Below, one piece after another: positions 7,753 through 15,191 of a DNA stretch of 32,648 nt. Numbering within the stretch: position 1 is the first letter of the stretch; each line of letters starts with the position of its first letter. The notes beneath the pieces are model-generated. The model was not told the origin of the DNA. It searched no databases and saw only the letters and a program-made list of their open reading frames with translations. Source of the DNA: an uncultured Alphaproteobacteria bacterium (GTDB lineage: Bacteria > Pseudomonadota > Alphaproteobacteria > RF32 > CAG-239); contig CALXUQ010000018.1 of NCBI GenBank assembly GCA_944391725.1, positions 1-32,648 on the forward strand. The letters run 5' to 3'. The translations under genes and the position numbers were made by a program.

Positions 7753-8177
7753 TGACTGACAATAATACTACAAATAAACTTATCGGTTTGGTACTGGTTA
7801 CTCACGGAAATTTGGCGCTGGAGTTTATCTCGGCAATGCAACACGTGGTCGGCAAGCAAGAAAATGTGGCTGCGGTTTGTATTGGTCCGGAAGATGATAT
7901 GGAAATGCGCCGCCAAGAAATTTTGGATAAGGTGAGCGAAGTAGACAGCGGGGCCGGAGTTATTGTCTTGACCGATATGTTTGGAGGTACTCCTTCTAAC
8001 TTGGCCATCTCAATTATGGATCGGGCTAATGTTGAAATTATTGCCGGAGTTAACCTCCCGATGCTGATTAAAATTGCTACTCTCCGCAAAGAAAAAAACC
8101 TTAAAGAAGCGGTTTCCGGTGCGCAAGAAGCCGGCAAAAAATATATTAATGTTGCTTCTCAGCTTTTGGGAGCATAG
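7752..8177 (+). CDS. PTS EIIA component, mannose family
   Basis: A 141-aa single-domain EIIA of the mannose/sorbose class. The phosphorylatable His is H18 in LVLVTHGNLA, and the conserved DMFGGTPSN loop lies around residues 75-83. No EIIB, EIIC or EIID genes are nearby, so it is not part of a sugar transporter here. In alphaproteobacteria this protein normally works with HPr as a phosphoryl-transfer regulatory system. It overlaps the preceding gene by one base, and HPr follows after 3 nt. Confidence 0.92.
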   Translation: MTDNNTTNKLIGLVLVTHGNLALEFISAMQHVVGKQENVAAVCIGPEDDMEMRRQEILDKVSEVDSGAGVIVLTDMFGGTPSNLAISIMDRANVEIIAGVNLPMLIKIATLRKEKNLKEAVSGAQEAGKKYINVASQLLGA

Positions 8178-8180
8178 CTG

Positions 8181-8462
8181 ATGTCAGATGGTAATTTTTG
8201 CACCGCAACGCTCGAAATTTTGAACCGCAAAGGTCTACACGCTCGTGCCGCCGCGGCTTTTGTGAAAACCGTGGAACAATTTGATGCTGAGGTGACCGTA
8301 GAACGTATCGGACAAGTGGTTTCCGGAACTTCAATTATGGGTCTAATGATGTTGGCGGCAGCCAAAGGCACTGAAATTACGGTTCATGTAACCGGAAAAC
8401 AGGCTAAGGAAGCTCTGCAAGCAATTTCAGAGCTTGTAAATAATAAATTTGGCGAAGATTAG
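8181..8462 (+). CDS. Phosphocarrier protein HPr
   Basis: A 93-aa HPr. The active His is H20 in RKGLHARAAA, and the regulatory Ser region reads GTSIMGLMMLAA with S51 at the position phosphorylated by HPr kinase in organisms that have one. It passes phosphate from enzyme I to EIIA (encoded just upstream). Neither enzyme I nor HprK is in the window. It may be called ptsH or ptsO; the sequence does not decide between them. The methyltransferase gene begins 4 nt after its stop. Confidence 0.93.
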   Translation: MSDGNFCTATLEILNRKGLHARAAAAFVKTVEQFDAEVTVERIGQVVSGTSIMGLMMLAAAKGTEITVHVTGKQAKEALQAISELVNNKFGED

Positions 8463-8466
8463 CCAA

Positions 8467-9393
8467 ATGAAAACTACCACCAAAGCGCCCCGTAACAAAA
8501 CTCTTGAGCTTTCTCCTAAAGAAGAAAAAGCTTATGTTGCGCGCTGTCTGCGGCTCAAAAAGAAGTCTACTTTTGATGAGGTTATCAATAAAACCATTCA
8601 TCAAGATGCTCTAAAGGCAATTGACTTGCTGCCGGATAAATGTGTGGATTTAATGGTGGTGGATCCACCTTATAATCTGACCAAGAATTTTGGAACAACT
8701 ACATTTAAGGAAACCGACCTCAAAAGCTATAAAAAATGGCTCGACAAATGGCTCAAAAAAACCGTGCGTATCCTTAAAGACAATGCATCAGTTTACATTT
8801 GTTCAGACTGGAAAACCTCAATTGCCATTCCTGAAATTGCCGGTAAGTATTTTATACTCCAAAACCGCATTTCTTGGGAGCGCGAAAAAGGTCGCGGTGC
8901 TCAAAACAACTGGAAGAACTGTCTTGAAGACATTTGGTTTTTCACGATGGGAAAAGAATATACCTTCAATATTGAGGCGGTTAAAATCCAAAAAGAAGTG
9001 ATAGCACCTTATCGCGACAATAACGGTGCCCCCAAAGACTGGGTACAAGACGGTGAAAAGCGCTATCGACTCACTCATCCTTCTAATATCTGGACCGACA
9101 TATCCATTCCATTTTGGTCCATGCCCGAAAACACCCCTCACCCAACCCAAAAACCCGAAAAACTGATTGCCAAGCTCATTTTGGCCTCAAGCAACTCCGG
9201 TGATGTGGTTTTTGACCCCTTCTTGGGTTCCGGCACTACCTCGGTCACCGCCAAAAAGCTCGGACGACGCTTTATCGGGATTGAGCGAGAAAAAGAATAT
9301 GCGGCGCTTTCGGAACGACGCTTGGAGCTGGCGGACACCTACCCGAATATCCAAGGTTTTGAAAACGGTATCTTCAAAGCCCGTAATTGCTAA
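8467..9393 (+). CDS. Orphan beta-class adenine-specific DNA methyltransferase
   Basis: A 308-aa SAM-dependent methyltransferase. The catalytic motif IV DPPYNL (66-71) precedes motif I FLGSGTT (about 252-258), the beta-class order, and DPPY indicates N6-adenine methylation. HPTQKPEKL lies between them, as in related enzymes. The N-terminus (about 40 residues) is Lys-rich. I chose ATG 8467, 4 nt after the HPr stop; an in-frame TTG at 8449 overlapping HPr is possible. No restriction endonuclease is adjacent, so it looks solitary. It lacks the extra C-terminal domain typical of CcrM, so I do not call it CcrM. The target sequence cannot be read from the protein. Confidence 0.9.
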   Translation: MKTTTKAPRNKTLELSPKEEKAYVARCLRLKKKSTFDEVINKTIHQDALKAIDLLPDKCVDLMVVDPPYNLTKNFGTTTFKETDLKSYKKWLDKWLKKTVRILKDNASVYICSDWKTSIAIPEIAGKYFILQNRISWEREKGRGAQNNWKNCLEDIWFFTMGKEYTFNIEAVKIQKEVIAPYRDNNGAPKDWVQDGEKRYRLTHPSNIWTDISIPFWSMPENTPHPTQKPEKLIAKLILASSNSGDVVFDPFLGSGTTSVTAKKLGRRFIGIEREKEYAALSERRLELADTYPNIQGFENGIFKARNC

Positions 9394-9397
9394 AAAC

Positions 9398-9426
9398 TTG
9401 CGGTAAACCTAATTTTATGATACAAT
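9398..9426 (+). promoter_or_regulatory. Promoter for the HExxH protein
   Basis: TTGCGG (9398-9403) and TACAAT (9421-9426) are 17 bp apart, starting only 5 bp after the methyltransferase stop. The ATG at 9461 lies about 28 bp past the predicted start. The gene is therefore probably transcribed separately from the PTS/methyltransferase operon. Confidence 0.6.
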
Positions 9427-9460
9427 TAATTTTAGTAAGAATTAGAGTAGGCAAACGGCA

Positions 9461-10867
9461 ATGGTAAAGAAAATATCCAGAGAACAAATGATGGGTTTGC
9501 GTATGGGAATTCCGCTGGCGGCAATGGCGGTTAATTCGGTGAATTTGAATGCGCAAGAACAAGACCATACGCCGATTGCTAATAATGAACATCAGATTGA
9601 GGCACAAGCCGCTTCTCCCACTCATGAAGATGAGGGCAAAACCTTTATCAGTGATGCCGAAATGTATTCGCGGCTACAGTTTGATGACCAAGGTGAAAAT
9701 CTATTTTTCAAAACCGAGGACGGGAATTTTCAAAATATTCAATACAGCAAAAGCGAGGCTAAAAAGACCCTGAAAGAAGAGCGCCAAACCTTGCGTGAGG
9801 CGTTTGAGGAAGTATCTCCCGAAAATGTGGTGAAAACCGATACCATTCCCGTGACGGAAGAGCATTTGGTTGAAGGGGTGGAGCTGGGCTATTATGACCC
9901 GGAACAAAAACAAGTAGTGATGCGAGTTTTGAAATATGATAACGAATTTCTTGATAAATTCGTAAATGAACGGATGATAAATAACCCTAATGTGTATCGC
10001 CAGCTTTCTCAATTGATTGATAAAGATGAGCCGTCTTTTGATGACTGCAAAAATTATGTGGTGGAATGTATTAACAACATAAATGCTCGGCGCAAAGGAA
10101 TTACCGTTCATGAATTAAACCACATGAAGCAAGACAAAAATGGGATTTTGCTACCGGGGATTAGCCCTGAACAAAGTATGATTCTTGAGCAAACCAATGA
10201 GATTTCTTCTAATATTGCCGAACTGCTCTCCCAACGCGATGAATATATCAAAACCGGAAATATTGATGCGATTAATGATTATTTCCAATTTTATAAAGAT
10301 GCCATCAAAAACAAAGAAATTGTTCCGGGCAGTCGGGTAAAAGAATATGAAGATAAAGAATTTGCCTTGATTATGAACGGAACGCAAAAAACTTGGGAAA
10401 ATGAACTGCAAGATTTGTATATGAGAAAACAAACTTTGAGCAGTGCCATTGGATATATTGATGAACAAAGCAATGTATACTTATTAAACCCGAATGAGAA
10501 AGAATTAGAACGGCGGGAGAAAAGTGCTCTGAGCTTTGAAATTAATGACCGCAAAGTATGTTTGTATGATTATCGAGAAAAACAGCCACAAGTTCCGGAG
10601 CAATATTTATCGCTGGTTAACGAGTATTACCAACAAAAATTTGGCGGACTGAGCCAAGAGCAACTCGAAAAAATCGGCGAGATAAAATCGCCCGAACAGC
10701 TAAACAAAATCAAACTTGAAAAAACTGCTGATTATCAGACCCAAAAACGCAAAGAAGATGCCTTGAAGATTTTGGAAAAACAAGGGCGAATCGTTATGTC
10801 TGACCACAAGAGCAAATCTGCCAATAGTGTAAATTTGCTGGCTCAAAAATCCAACCGAACTTATTGA
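9461..10867 (+). CDS. Putative zinc metallopeptidase-like protein (HExxH), unknown family
   Basis: A 468-aa protein I do not recognise as a named family. HELNH at 217-221 matches the zinc-binding HExxH of metallopeptidases, and Glu247 or Glu254, in a helix-like NEISSNIAELL segment, could be the third ligand (26-33 residues later). The N-terminus (KKISREQMMGLRMGIPLAAMAVNSVNLNAQ) could be a weak signal peptide but is not a clear one. The rest is highly charged and probably helical, with KEERQ-type segments. The sequence NSVNLxAQ occurs at residues 25-32 and again at 455-462. It has its own promoter and no recognisable partner apart from the small Gly-Cys peptide downstream. Protease activity is inferred from the motif alone. 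Confidence 0.75.
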   Translation: MVKKISREQMMGLRMGIPLAAMAVNSVNLNAQEQDHTPIANNEHQIEAQAASPTHEDEGKTFISDAEMYSRLQFDDQGENLFFKTEDGNFQNIQYSKSEAKKTLKEERQTLREAFEEVSPENVVKTDTIPVTEEHLVEGVELGYYDPEQKQVVMRVLKYDNEFLDKFVNERMINNPNVYRQLSQLIDKDEPSFDDCKNYVVECINNINARRKGITVHELNHMKQDKNGILLPGISPEQSMILEQTNEISSNIAELLSQRDEYIKTGNIDAINDYFQFYKDAIKNKEIVPGSRVKEYEDKEFALIMNGTQKTWENELQDLYMRKQTLSSAIGYIDEQSNVYLLNPNEKELERREKSALSFEINDRKVCLYDYREKQPQVPEQYLSLVNEYYQQKFGGLSQEQLEKIGEIKSPEQLNKIKLEKTADYQTQKRKEDALKILEKQGRIVMSDHKSKSANSVNLLAQKSNRTY

Positions 10868-10978
10868 TATAGCAATTTGGTTAGGGTTTAGACCTCTTGT
10901 TTTGATTCCTTTTGAGATTAAATCAATGATGATGCTTACGCTATGTGAGCGAATTTTAATCTTTTTAGGAGTTCTAAC

Positions 10979-11104
10979 ATGAAAAACGAATATGAAAACA
11001 ACAAAACCAGCAAAACCGCTTCCAGCAATTCTGAAAATACTAACAAAACCGCTGCGGATAAAAATTCCTCTAAAGGTTGCGGCTGCGGTTGCGGCAATAA
11101 ATAA
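10979..11104 (+). CDS. 41-aa peptide with Gly-Cys repeat tail
   Basis: A short gene with strong context: an AGGAG Shine-Dalgarno 8 nt before the ATG and an intrinsic terminator 22 nt after the stop. The first 30 residues are hydrophilic (Asn, Lys, Ser, Thr, Glu) and the peptide ends KGCGCGCGNK, with three Cys alternating with Gly. Such a tail could bind metal or be a substrate for modification; neither is shown. No modifying enzyme (for example a radical SAM maturase) is adjacent; rlmN at 15188 is unrelated. Its first 18 bases are identical to those at the start of the gene at 14559. Confidence 0.65.
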   Translation: MKNEYENNKTSKTASSNSENTNKTAADKNSSKGCGCGCGNK

Positions 11105-11126
11105 TTTAAGCTTAGCCGCTTAATAT

Positions 11127-11166
11127 AAAATCCCCTTGCAGAATTTTTTCCGGAAGGGGATTTTTT
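11127..11166 (+). terminator. Intrinsic terminator after the Gly-Cys peptide
   Basis: AAAATCCCCTT (11127-11136 plus context) pairs with AAGGGGATTTT (from 11154), with an 18-nt loop and a T6 tail. It separates the small gene from lolA. Confidence 0.8.
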
Positions 11167-11214
11167 GTTTTACTATTCGGATTATTTAGTTATATAGTAT
11201 ATGTATTGTGCTTT

Positions 11215-11244
11215 ATAAGGGGTTGCAGAATAAGGGGTTGCAGA
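11215..11244 (+). repeat. 15-bp perfect tandem duplication at the lolA ribosome-binding site
   Basis: ataaggggttgcaga occurs twice in direct succession (11215-11229, 11230-11244). Each copy carries an AAGGGG Shine-Dalgarno, but only the second sits 6 nt from the lolA ATG at 11244. The final base of copy two is the A of the start codon. Confidence 0.85.
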
Positions 11245-11861
11245 TGAAAAAATTTGTTTTGATAATAGCCGCTGCGCTGTTAATGTTACCAATATCCGCT
11301 AAAGCCTCGCAGGAAGAGGCGTTGCGACAGATTGAAACTTATCTCAACAGTATCAAAACGCTGGAGGCAGATTTTGTGCAAACTTCCAGTAACGGCGGAA
11401 CCGCCGAGGGGAAACTTTATATTGCCAAGCCTAACAAAATCCGCATGGAATATGACGACCCGACCTCAGTCTTGATTGTGGGTGATGGCAACTACATTGT
11501 ATATAATGACAAAGAACTCGACCAGGTGACCCATATTGATTATGACGACATTCCGGCGTCGCTTATCTTGGCTAATGATATAAAAATTGACGGCAAAAAC
11601 ATTAAAGCCAGCAACTTTTATCAAGATGCCGGTATCACTTCCGTAACCTTGGATTATAAAGACAAAGGTGATGTCGGGCCGATAACGCTGTTGTTTTCAA
11701 ACAATCCGTTAGAACTCAAACAATGGAAAATTGTGGACCCGCAAAATATTGAAGTGAAAATCTCCTTATACAACTCCATGCAAGACGGCAAACTTGATGA
11801 CAGCTTGTTTAAGTTTAAGGATAAAAAATCTAATCCGCTTAACTACAAAAAGAAAAGATAA
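11244..11861 (+). CDS. lolA: Outer-membrane lipoprotein carrier protein LolA
   Basis: The periplasmic chaperone that takes lipoproteins from LolCDE and carries them to the outer membrane. The 205-aa product has a signal peptide (MKKFVLIIAAALLMLPISAKA) and a typical LolA start of the mature domain (IETYLNSIKTLEADFVQ). Features such as GKLYIAKPNKIRMEYDDP follow, with the hydrophobic half-barrel pattern to the end. The ATG at 11244 is preferred over an upstream in-frame GTG at 11208, because the Shine-Dalgarno and signal peptide fit it. Its stop overlaps the xthA start by one base, so the two are coupled. Confidence 0.92.
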   Translation: MKKFVLIIAAALLMLPISAKASQEEALRQIETYLNSIKTLEADFVQTSSNGGTAEGKLYIAKPNKIRMEYDDPTSVLIVGDGNYIVYNDKELDQVTHIDYDDIPASLILANDIKIDGKNIKASNFYQDAGITSVTLDYKDKGDVGPITLLFSNNPLELKQWKIVDPQNIEVKISLYNSMQDGKLDDSLFKFKDKKSNPLNYKKKR

Positions 11862-12667
11862 TGTCGACTTTTAAACTAGCTACTTGGAATGTGAATTCCA
11901 TTCGCATTCGTTTGGAACTTCTCAAAAAACTTATTGAGGCTGAAAATCCGGATATTATCTGTTTGCAAGAAGTGAAAGCAAAGGAAGAAGATTTTCCGTT
12001 TGCTGACATCCGCGCCATGGGGTATCCGGAAATTGCGCTTTATGGTATGGCCGGATATAACGGTGTGGCAATTCTTGCCAAAACTCCGCTTAAATCGCCC
12101 GAAAAACTCAATTGGGTCGGCAAAACCGATGCCCGCCATATCAAAGCCTATGTGTTCGATGACATTGAAATCAACAATATTTATATTCCGGCCGGCGGGG
12201 ATATCCCAGACCCGATTGTCAATTTATCTTTTGCGCATAAATTAACTTTTATGGACGATATTGCTGAGTATTACGAACTCCACAAAGCTGAGCTGGCGAG
12301 CAAAAAAATGCTCCTGTGCGGCGATTTTAATGTGGCACCGTGCGAAAATGATGTGTGGAACCATAAGCAGATGCTCAAAATCGTATCACACACCCCGATT
12401 GAGGTACAGCGGCTCACCCGACTGCGCAACTCTTTGGATTTGGTTGATGTGGTGCGCAAGCTTTATCCGGAGCCGGAAAAAATCTACACCTGGTGGAGCT
12501 ATCGTAACCCGAACTGGGCGACCAACAACAAAGGGCGGCGATTGGACCATGTATGGGTTTCGCCTAATTTGAGCGAGCGAGTGGTCAGCGCCAAAATTCT
12601 CAAAGAGGCTCGTAGTTGGGAGCGTCCGTCCGATCACGTCCCGTTGATTGTGGAACTAAAACTTTAG
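11861..12667 (+). CDS. xthA: Exodeoxyribonuclease III
   Basis: A 268-aa Mg-dependent AP endonuclease/3'-exonuclease of the EEP fold. The signature elements are in order: WNVNSIR near the N-terminus, LQEVK (metal-binding Glu), GDFNVAP (Asp/Asn), RRLDHVWVS and the C-terminal SDHVPL (catalytic His). It cleaves AP sites made by glycosylases such as MutM. It is translationally coupled to lolA (TAATG). The 3' end overlaps the convergent response-regulator gene by 12 bp, and no terminator was seen between them. Confidence 0.95.
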   Translation: MSTFKLATWNVNSIRIRLELLKKLIEAENPDIICLQEVKAKEEDFPFADIRAMGYPEIALYGMAGYNGVAILAKTPLKSPEKLNWVGKTDARHIKAYVFDDIEINNIYIPAGGDIPDPIVNLSFAHKLTFMDDIAEYYELHKAELASKKMLLCGDFNVAPCENDVWNHKQMLKIVSHTPIEVQRLTRLRNSLDLVDVVRKLYPEPEKIYTWWSYRNPNWATNNKGRRLDHVWVSPNLSERVVSAKILKEARSWERPSDHVPLIVELKL

Positions 12668-13276
12668 CTGATACCCGCCATCTTCCGTCAAAATCAGCTG
12701 AGCGGAGGCATCATCGTGCTCGACTTTTTGGCGCAGGCGATAGATATGCGTTTCAATAGTATGAGTGGTGGCCTCGGGATTATAACCCCATACTTCCTGC
12801 AATAACTCGTTTTTGGCGGTTATCTTATCCGCTCCGGCCTTATATAAATATTTAATAATCGAAATTTCTTTTTCGGTTAATTTAATCACTTCACCATTGC
12901 GCAAATTGCAGATTTCTTTTTTGAAGGGCCGCAACTCATAATTATTAAACCGCAAATAGCCGTCCTCGCTGTTTTCATACAGGTGAATCCCCGATTTTAT
13001 CATATCGAGCAACAAGGCAAGCGAGAGCGGTTTTTCAACCACGGTAACATTGTTTAAGGACACATCGACACCATTAGCCGTTAACAAAAACACCGGAGCG
13101 GGGTGATCGGCATATCTCTCCGCCGCTTCTTCCTGCTCATCTAACAGTACCAAATCATAGAAAGTGCCCGCTTCATCCGTACGAATAACATTGAAATCCG
13201 GCGCATAAAGTTTGATTTGGCCGCTTAAATCTTCGGCAAAAGCTTCATTATCTGACAAAAACAACAGATTAGGCAT
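12656..13276 (-). CDS. OmpR-type response regulator with shortened receiver
   Basis: A 206-aa protein with a C-terminal OmpR/PhoB winged helix (about 105-206: LTEKEISIIKYL, then the recognition helix region THTIETHIYRLRQKV and the GGYQLKF wing). The N-terminal receiver is reduced. Asp46 (DLVLLD) could be the phospho-acceptor and Thr66 and Lys82 (EKPL) are at plausible switch positions. The N-terminal acidic pair is weak (SDNE) and the usual MPxxxG loop and about 20-30 residues are missing. It may therefore act without normal phosphorylation. It starts 12 nt after the porin gene on the same strand (AGGAA Shine-Dalgarno), so the two are probably cotranscribed. No histidine kinase is nearby. Confidence 0.85.
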   Translation of the reverse strand: MPNLLFLSDNEAFAEDLSGQIKLYAPDFNVIRTDEAGTFYDLVLLDEQEEAAERYADHPAPVFLLTANGVDVSLNNVTVVEKPLSLALLLDMIKSGIHLYENSEDGYLRFNNYELRPFKKEICNLRNGEVIKLTEKEISIIKYLYKAGADKITAKNELLQEVWGYNPEATTHTIETHIYRLRQKVEHDDASAQLILTEDGGYQLKF

Positions 13277-13288
13277 TAGTCTTATTCC

Positions 13289-14407
13289 TTAAAAGTTCAG
13301 CCGTAAACCCGAAACCACCGCATAGCCGGTACGATTTTCCGAGACCGCATCGGTGGCACCACGAAACTTGGTATAAGCTCCAATCAAGTAGGCATCTATC
13401 CATTTATTAAACTGGTATTGGTTAGACAACATGGTGATTTGGCTACGGTTCTTAGTGTGTGAGGCTTTGGCATCAAAATAACCCAAACTAACCTGATAGG
13501 GCCCGATTTCATACCCCAAACCAATGTCCCAGGCATATCCCTCACGGTAGTTATCAAACAACTCCGGTGTGCGCTCGCTTATCGGGCTTGGCTTTCTCTT
13601 GTCATCACCATCAATATAAGTTTTGCGAAAACTGCCGCCCAAGGTCCAACCACCGCGTCTTAACTGCATTCCGGCGCCAAGTTCTTTATCATTATCGTGA
13701 TACTCGGCATAGCTCAAAGAAGCACTGATATCAACAAAGTCTAAATCCAAATTATGATACAAAGCCGCGATATAGCCTTCATCTTTGGCATAGTCGGCAA
13801 ATTTGTTAATCAATCCGGTGCGGCTATATGCATCGGGCACATAAGAAAAGCCCAGCAAAGTATTGTAAAATTCCGGTGTGATATAGCTAACCTTAGCCGC
13901 AGTTCCGTCGGTATTGATAGCGGTGCTGTTTAGGGTTGCAAAAGAAGCGGTCTTTTTAGTCCGAACCCAGTTCGGATTGGTAATAAAATCAACCACGCGG
14001 CTCTCATTTAAGCCCAACGGACCAACCATGGGCGCACCCTGATGAAACTGGGTGGCGACGTTGGCGGTTTGCCCAATCATCAATCTTCCGGCCGGTGCAT
14101 CAAAAATGCCATAAACCTCCTCACCCCAATCGCCTTGGCTATAGTTTTTGAGCTCGTGGTCAATACCGCCCATAAAATCGGCATTAAGCGAGGCGCTGTA
14201 ATCGTCATTATAAGTATAAATCACTGCGGTATTGAGCCGGAAATCTCCGGTGCCTTGGCTATGATGCTCATAGTTTTGAAATCTTGGCTCAAGGTCTGAA
14301 TAGCCATATAAGCCGGTGGCCGAACCGCTAATCTCATAATCCCAAGCCGCAGAGGCGCTAAAAGGAAACATTAGCCCTAGTAAAAGTGCCGGAAAAGTTT
14401 TGTTCAT
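13289..14407 (-). CDS. Outer-membrane porin, gram-negative porin family
   Basis: A 372-aa protein with a signal peptide (MNKTFPALLLGLMFPFSASA) and alternating beta-barrel sequence ending LRLNF, with the terminal Phe needed for BAM-mediated insertion. Segments such as SASLNADFMGGI and the repeated Tyr/Gly aromatic girdles match diffusion porins of the Porin_4 type. I chose the ATG at 14407 because AAGGA lies 8 nt upstream; the ATG at 14416 almost touches that Shine-Dalgarno. Solute specificity cannot be read. The response regulator follows in the same transcript. Confidence 0.85.
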   Translation of the reverse strand: MNKTFPALLLGLMFPFSASAAWDYEISGSATGLYGYSDLEPRFQNYEHHSQGTGDFRLNTAVIYTYNDDYSASLNADFMGGIDHELKNYSQGDWGEEVYGIFDAPAGRLMIGQTANVATQFHQGAPMVGPLGLNESRVVDFITNPNWVRTKKTASFATLNSTAINTDGTAAKVSYITPEFYNTLLGFSYVPDAYSRTGLINKFADYAKDEGYIAALYHNLDLDFVDISASLSYAEYHDNDKELGAGMQLRRGGWTLGGSFRKTYIDGDDKRKPSPISERTPELFDNYREGYAWDIGLGYEIGPYQVSLGYFDAKASHTKNRSQITMLSNQYQFNKWIDAYLIGAYTKFRGATDAVSENRTGYAVVSGLRLNF

Positions 14408-14438
14408 CAAAATCATCCTTTGTATATAAACTGTCTTA

Positions 14439-14466
14439 AGTTTAGTCCGTGGCGGCGAGCTGTCAA
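14439..14466 (-). promoter_or_regulatory. Promoter for the porin/regulator pair
   Basis: On the minus strand TTGACA (14466-14461) and TAAACT (14444-14439) are 16 bp apart, about 32 bp before the porin ATG. The spacer is GC-rich compared with its surroundings. Confidence 0.6.
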
Positions 14467-14508
14467 CAAAAATCTATCTATACATAAGCGCCATTATGAC
14501 AAATAAAA

Positions 14509-14537
14509 TTGCTTTACCCCCAAAAATGTGCTATGAT
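14509..14537 (+). promoter_or_regulatory. Extended -10 promoter for the 210-aa gene
   Basis: TTGCTT (14509-14514) lies exactly 17 bp before TATGAT (14532-14537), which is preceded by TGC, the extended -10 element. The predicted start near 14544 falls downstream of the upstream in-frame ATG at 14496, so that ATG is unlikely to be in the message. Confidence 0.55.
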
Positions 14538-14558
14538 GCGTTTGATTTGAGGCAAAAA

Positions 14559-15191
14559 ATGAAAAACGAATATGAAGATGGTCGCGATGAGTTGGCCGAA
14601 AAGAAAAAAATGCTGATTGAGGAAGTTAACAAAGGTATCAACAGCAATATTCCTTTGCGCAAAGAGCAGAAAAAATATCTCAAAAATATGCTCTTGTTTG
14701 TGATTTTGCGCACCTCAAAAAGCAAATCGGCCAATCCCTTAAACTTGCAAAAAATTGTTAATCGCGCTTTCAAAAAGTTGTTTGTCCGCATGATTTTTAA
14801 CCAAAGCAGCGAAGAAGATCTTGATGAGGACGAAGAATTTTATGACCACAATTTTATTGTTAATCTGAACAATATTCAGGCTAATGACAATAAAATGAAC
14901 CTAAATAAAATCAGCAGCTGGATTTCGCCAAAAAACATTATGACCTCACTTAAAGAAGCGGTGAGCGGTTTGCTATCTAAAAAAGCTTTGGCAGCCCGAA
15001 AAGAAGTGAAAGTCAACCACCGCGAAACGCCCGAAGAAATTTTGGCTCGTAAGCGAATGGCGCGGGCAATGACCGCAGAAAGGCAAAAGCTGATTATGCA
15101 AGAACAATCTCGCGAGTTTGAAAACCAGATGGAAAATATGATGCGCCAGAGAATGTATGAACTGGAGCGCGGCGAACGCTCCAGACACTAA
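14559..15191 (+). CDS. Unknown charged, helical protein
   Basis: A 210-aa cytoplasmic protein with no family I recognise. It begins MKNEYEDGRDELAEKKK and has a basic central part (KEQKKYLKN, FKKLFVRM). An acidic run SSEEDLDEDEEFYD lies near residue 85, and a long C-terminal region of Glu/Arg/Met-rich sequence (about 160-210) looks like a coiled coil. The frame is open upstream to ATG 14496, but the promoter lies inside that extension and no Shine-Dalgarno precedes it. ATG 14559 has GAGG 7 nt upstream. It overlaps the convergent rlmN by 4 bp. Confidence 0.7.
   Translation: MKNEYEDGRDELAEKKKMLIEEVNKGINSNIPLRKEQKKYLKNMLLFVILRTSKSKSANPLNLQKIVNRAFKKLFVRMIFNQSSEEDLDEDEEFYDHNFIVNLNNIQANDNKMNLNKISSWISPKNIMTSLKEAVSGLLSKKALAARKEVKVNHRETPEEILARKRMARAMTAERQKLIMQEQSREFENQMENMMRQRMYELERGERSRH

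Noticed and set aside
8449..9393. Restriction-modification system
   Set aside because: Neither neighbour of the methyltransferase resembles an endonuclease; the HExxH protein has a separate promoter and a peptidase-like motif.
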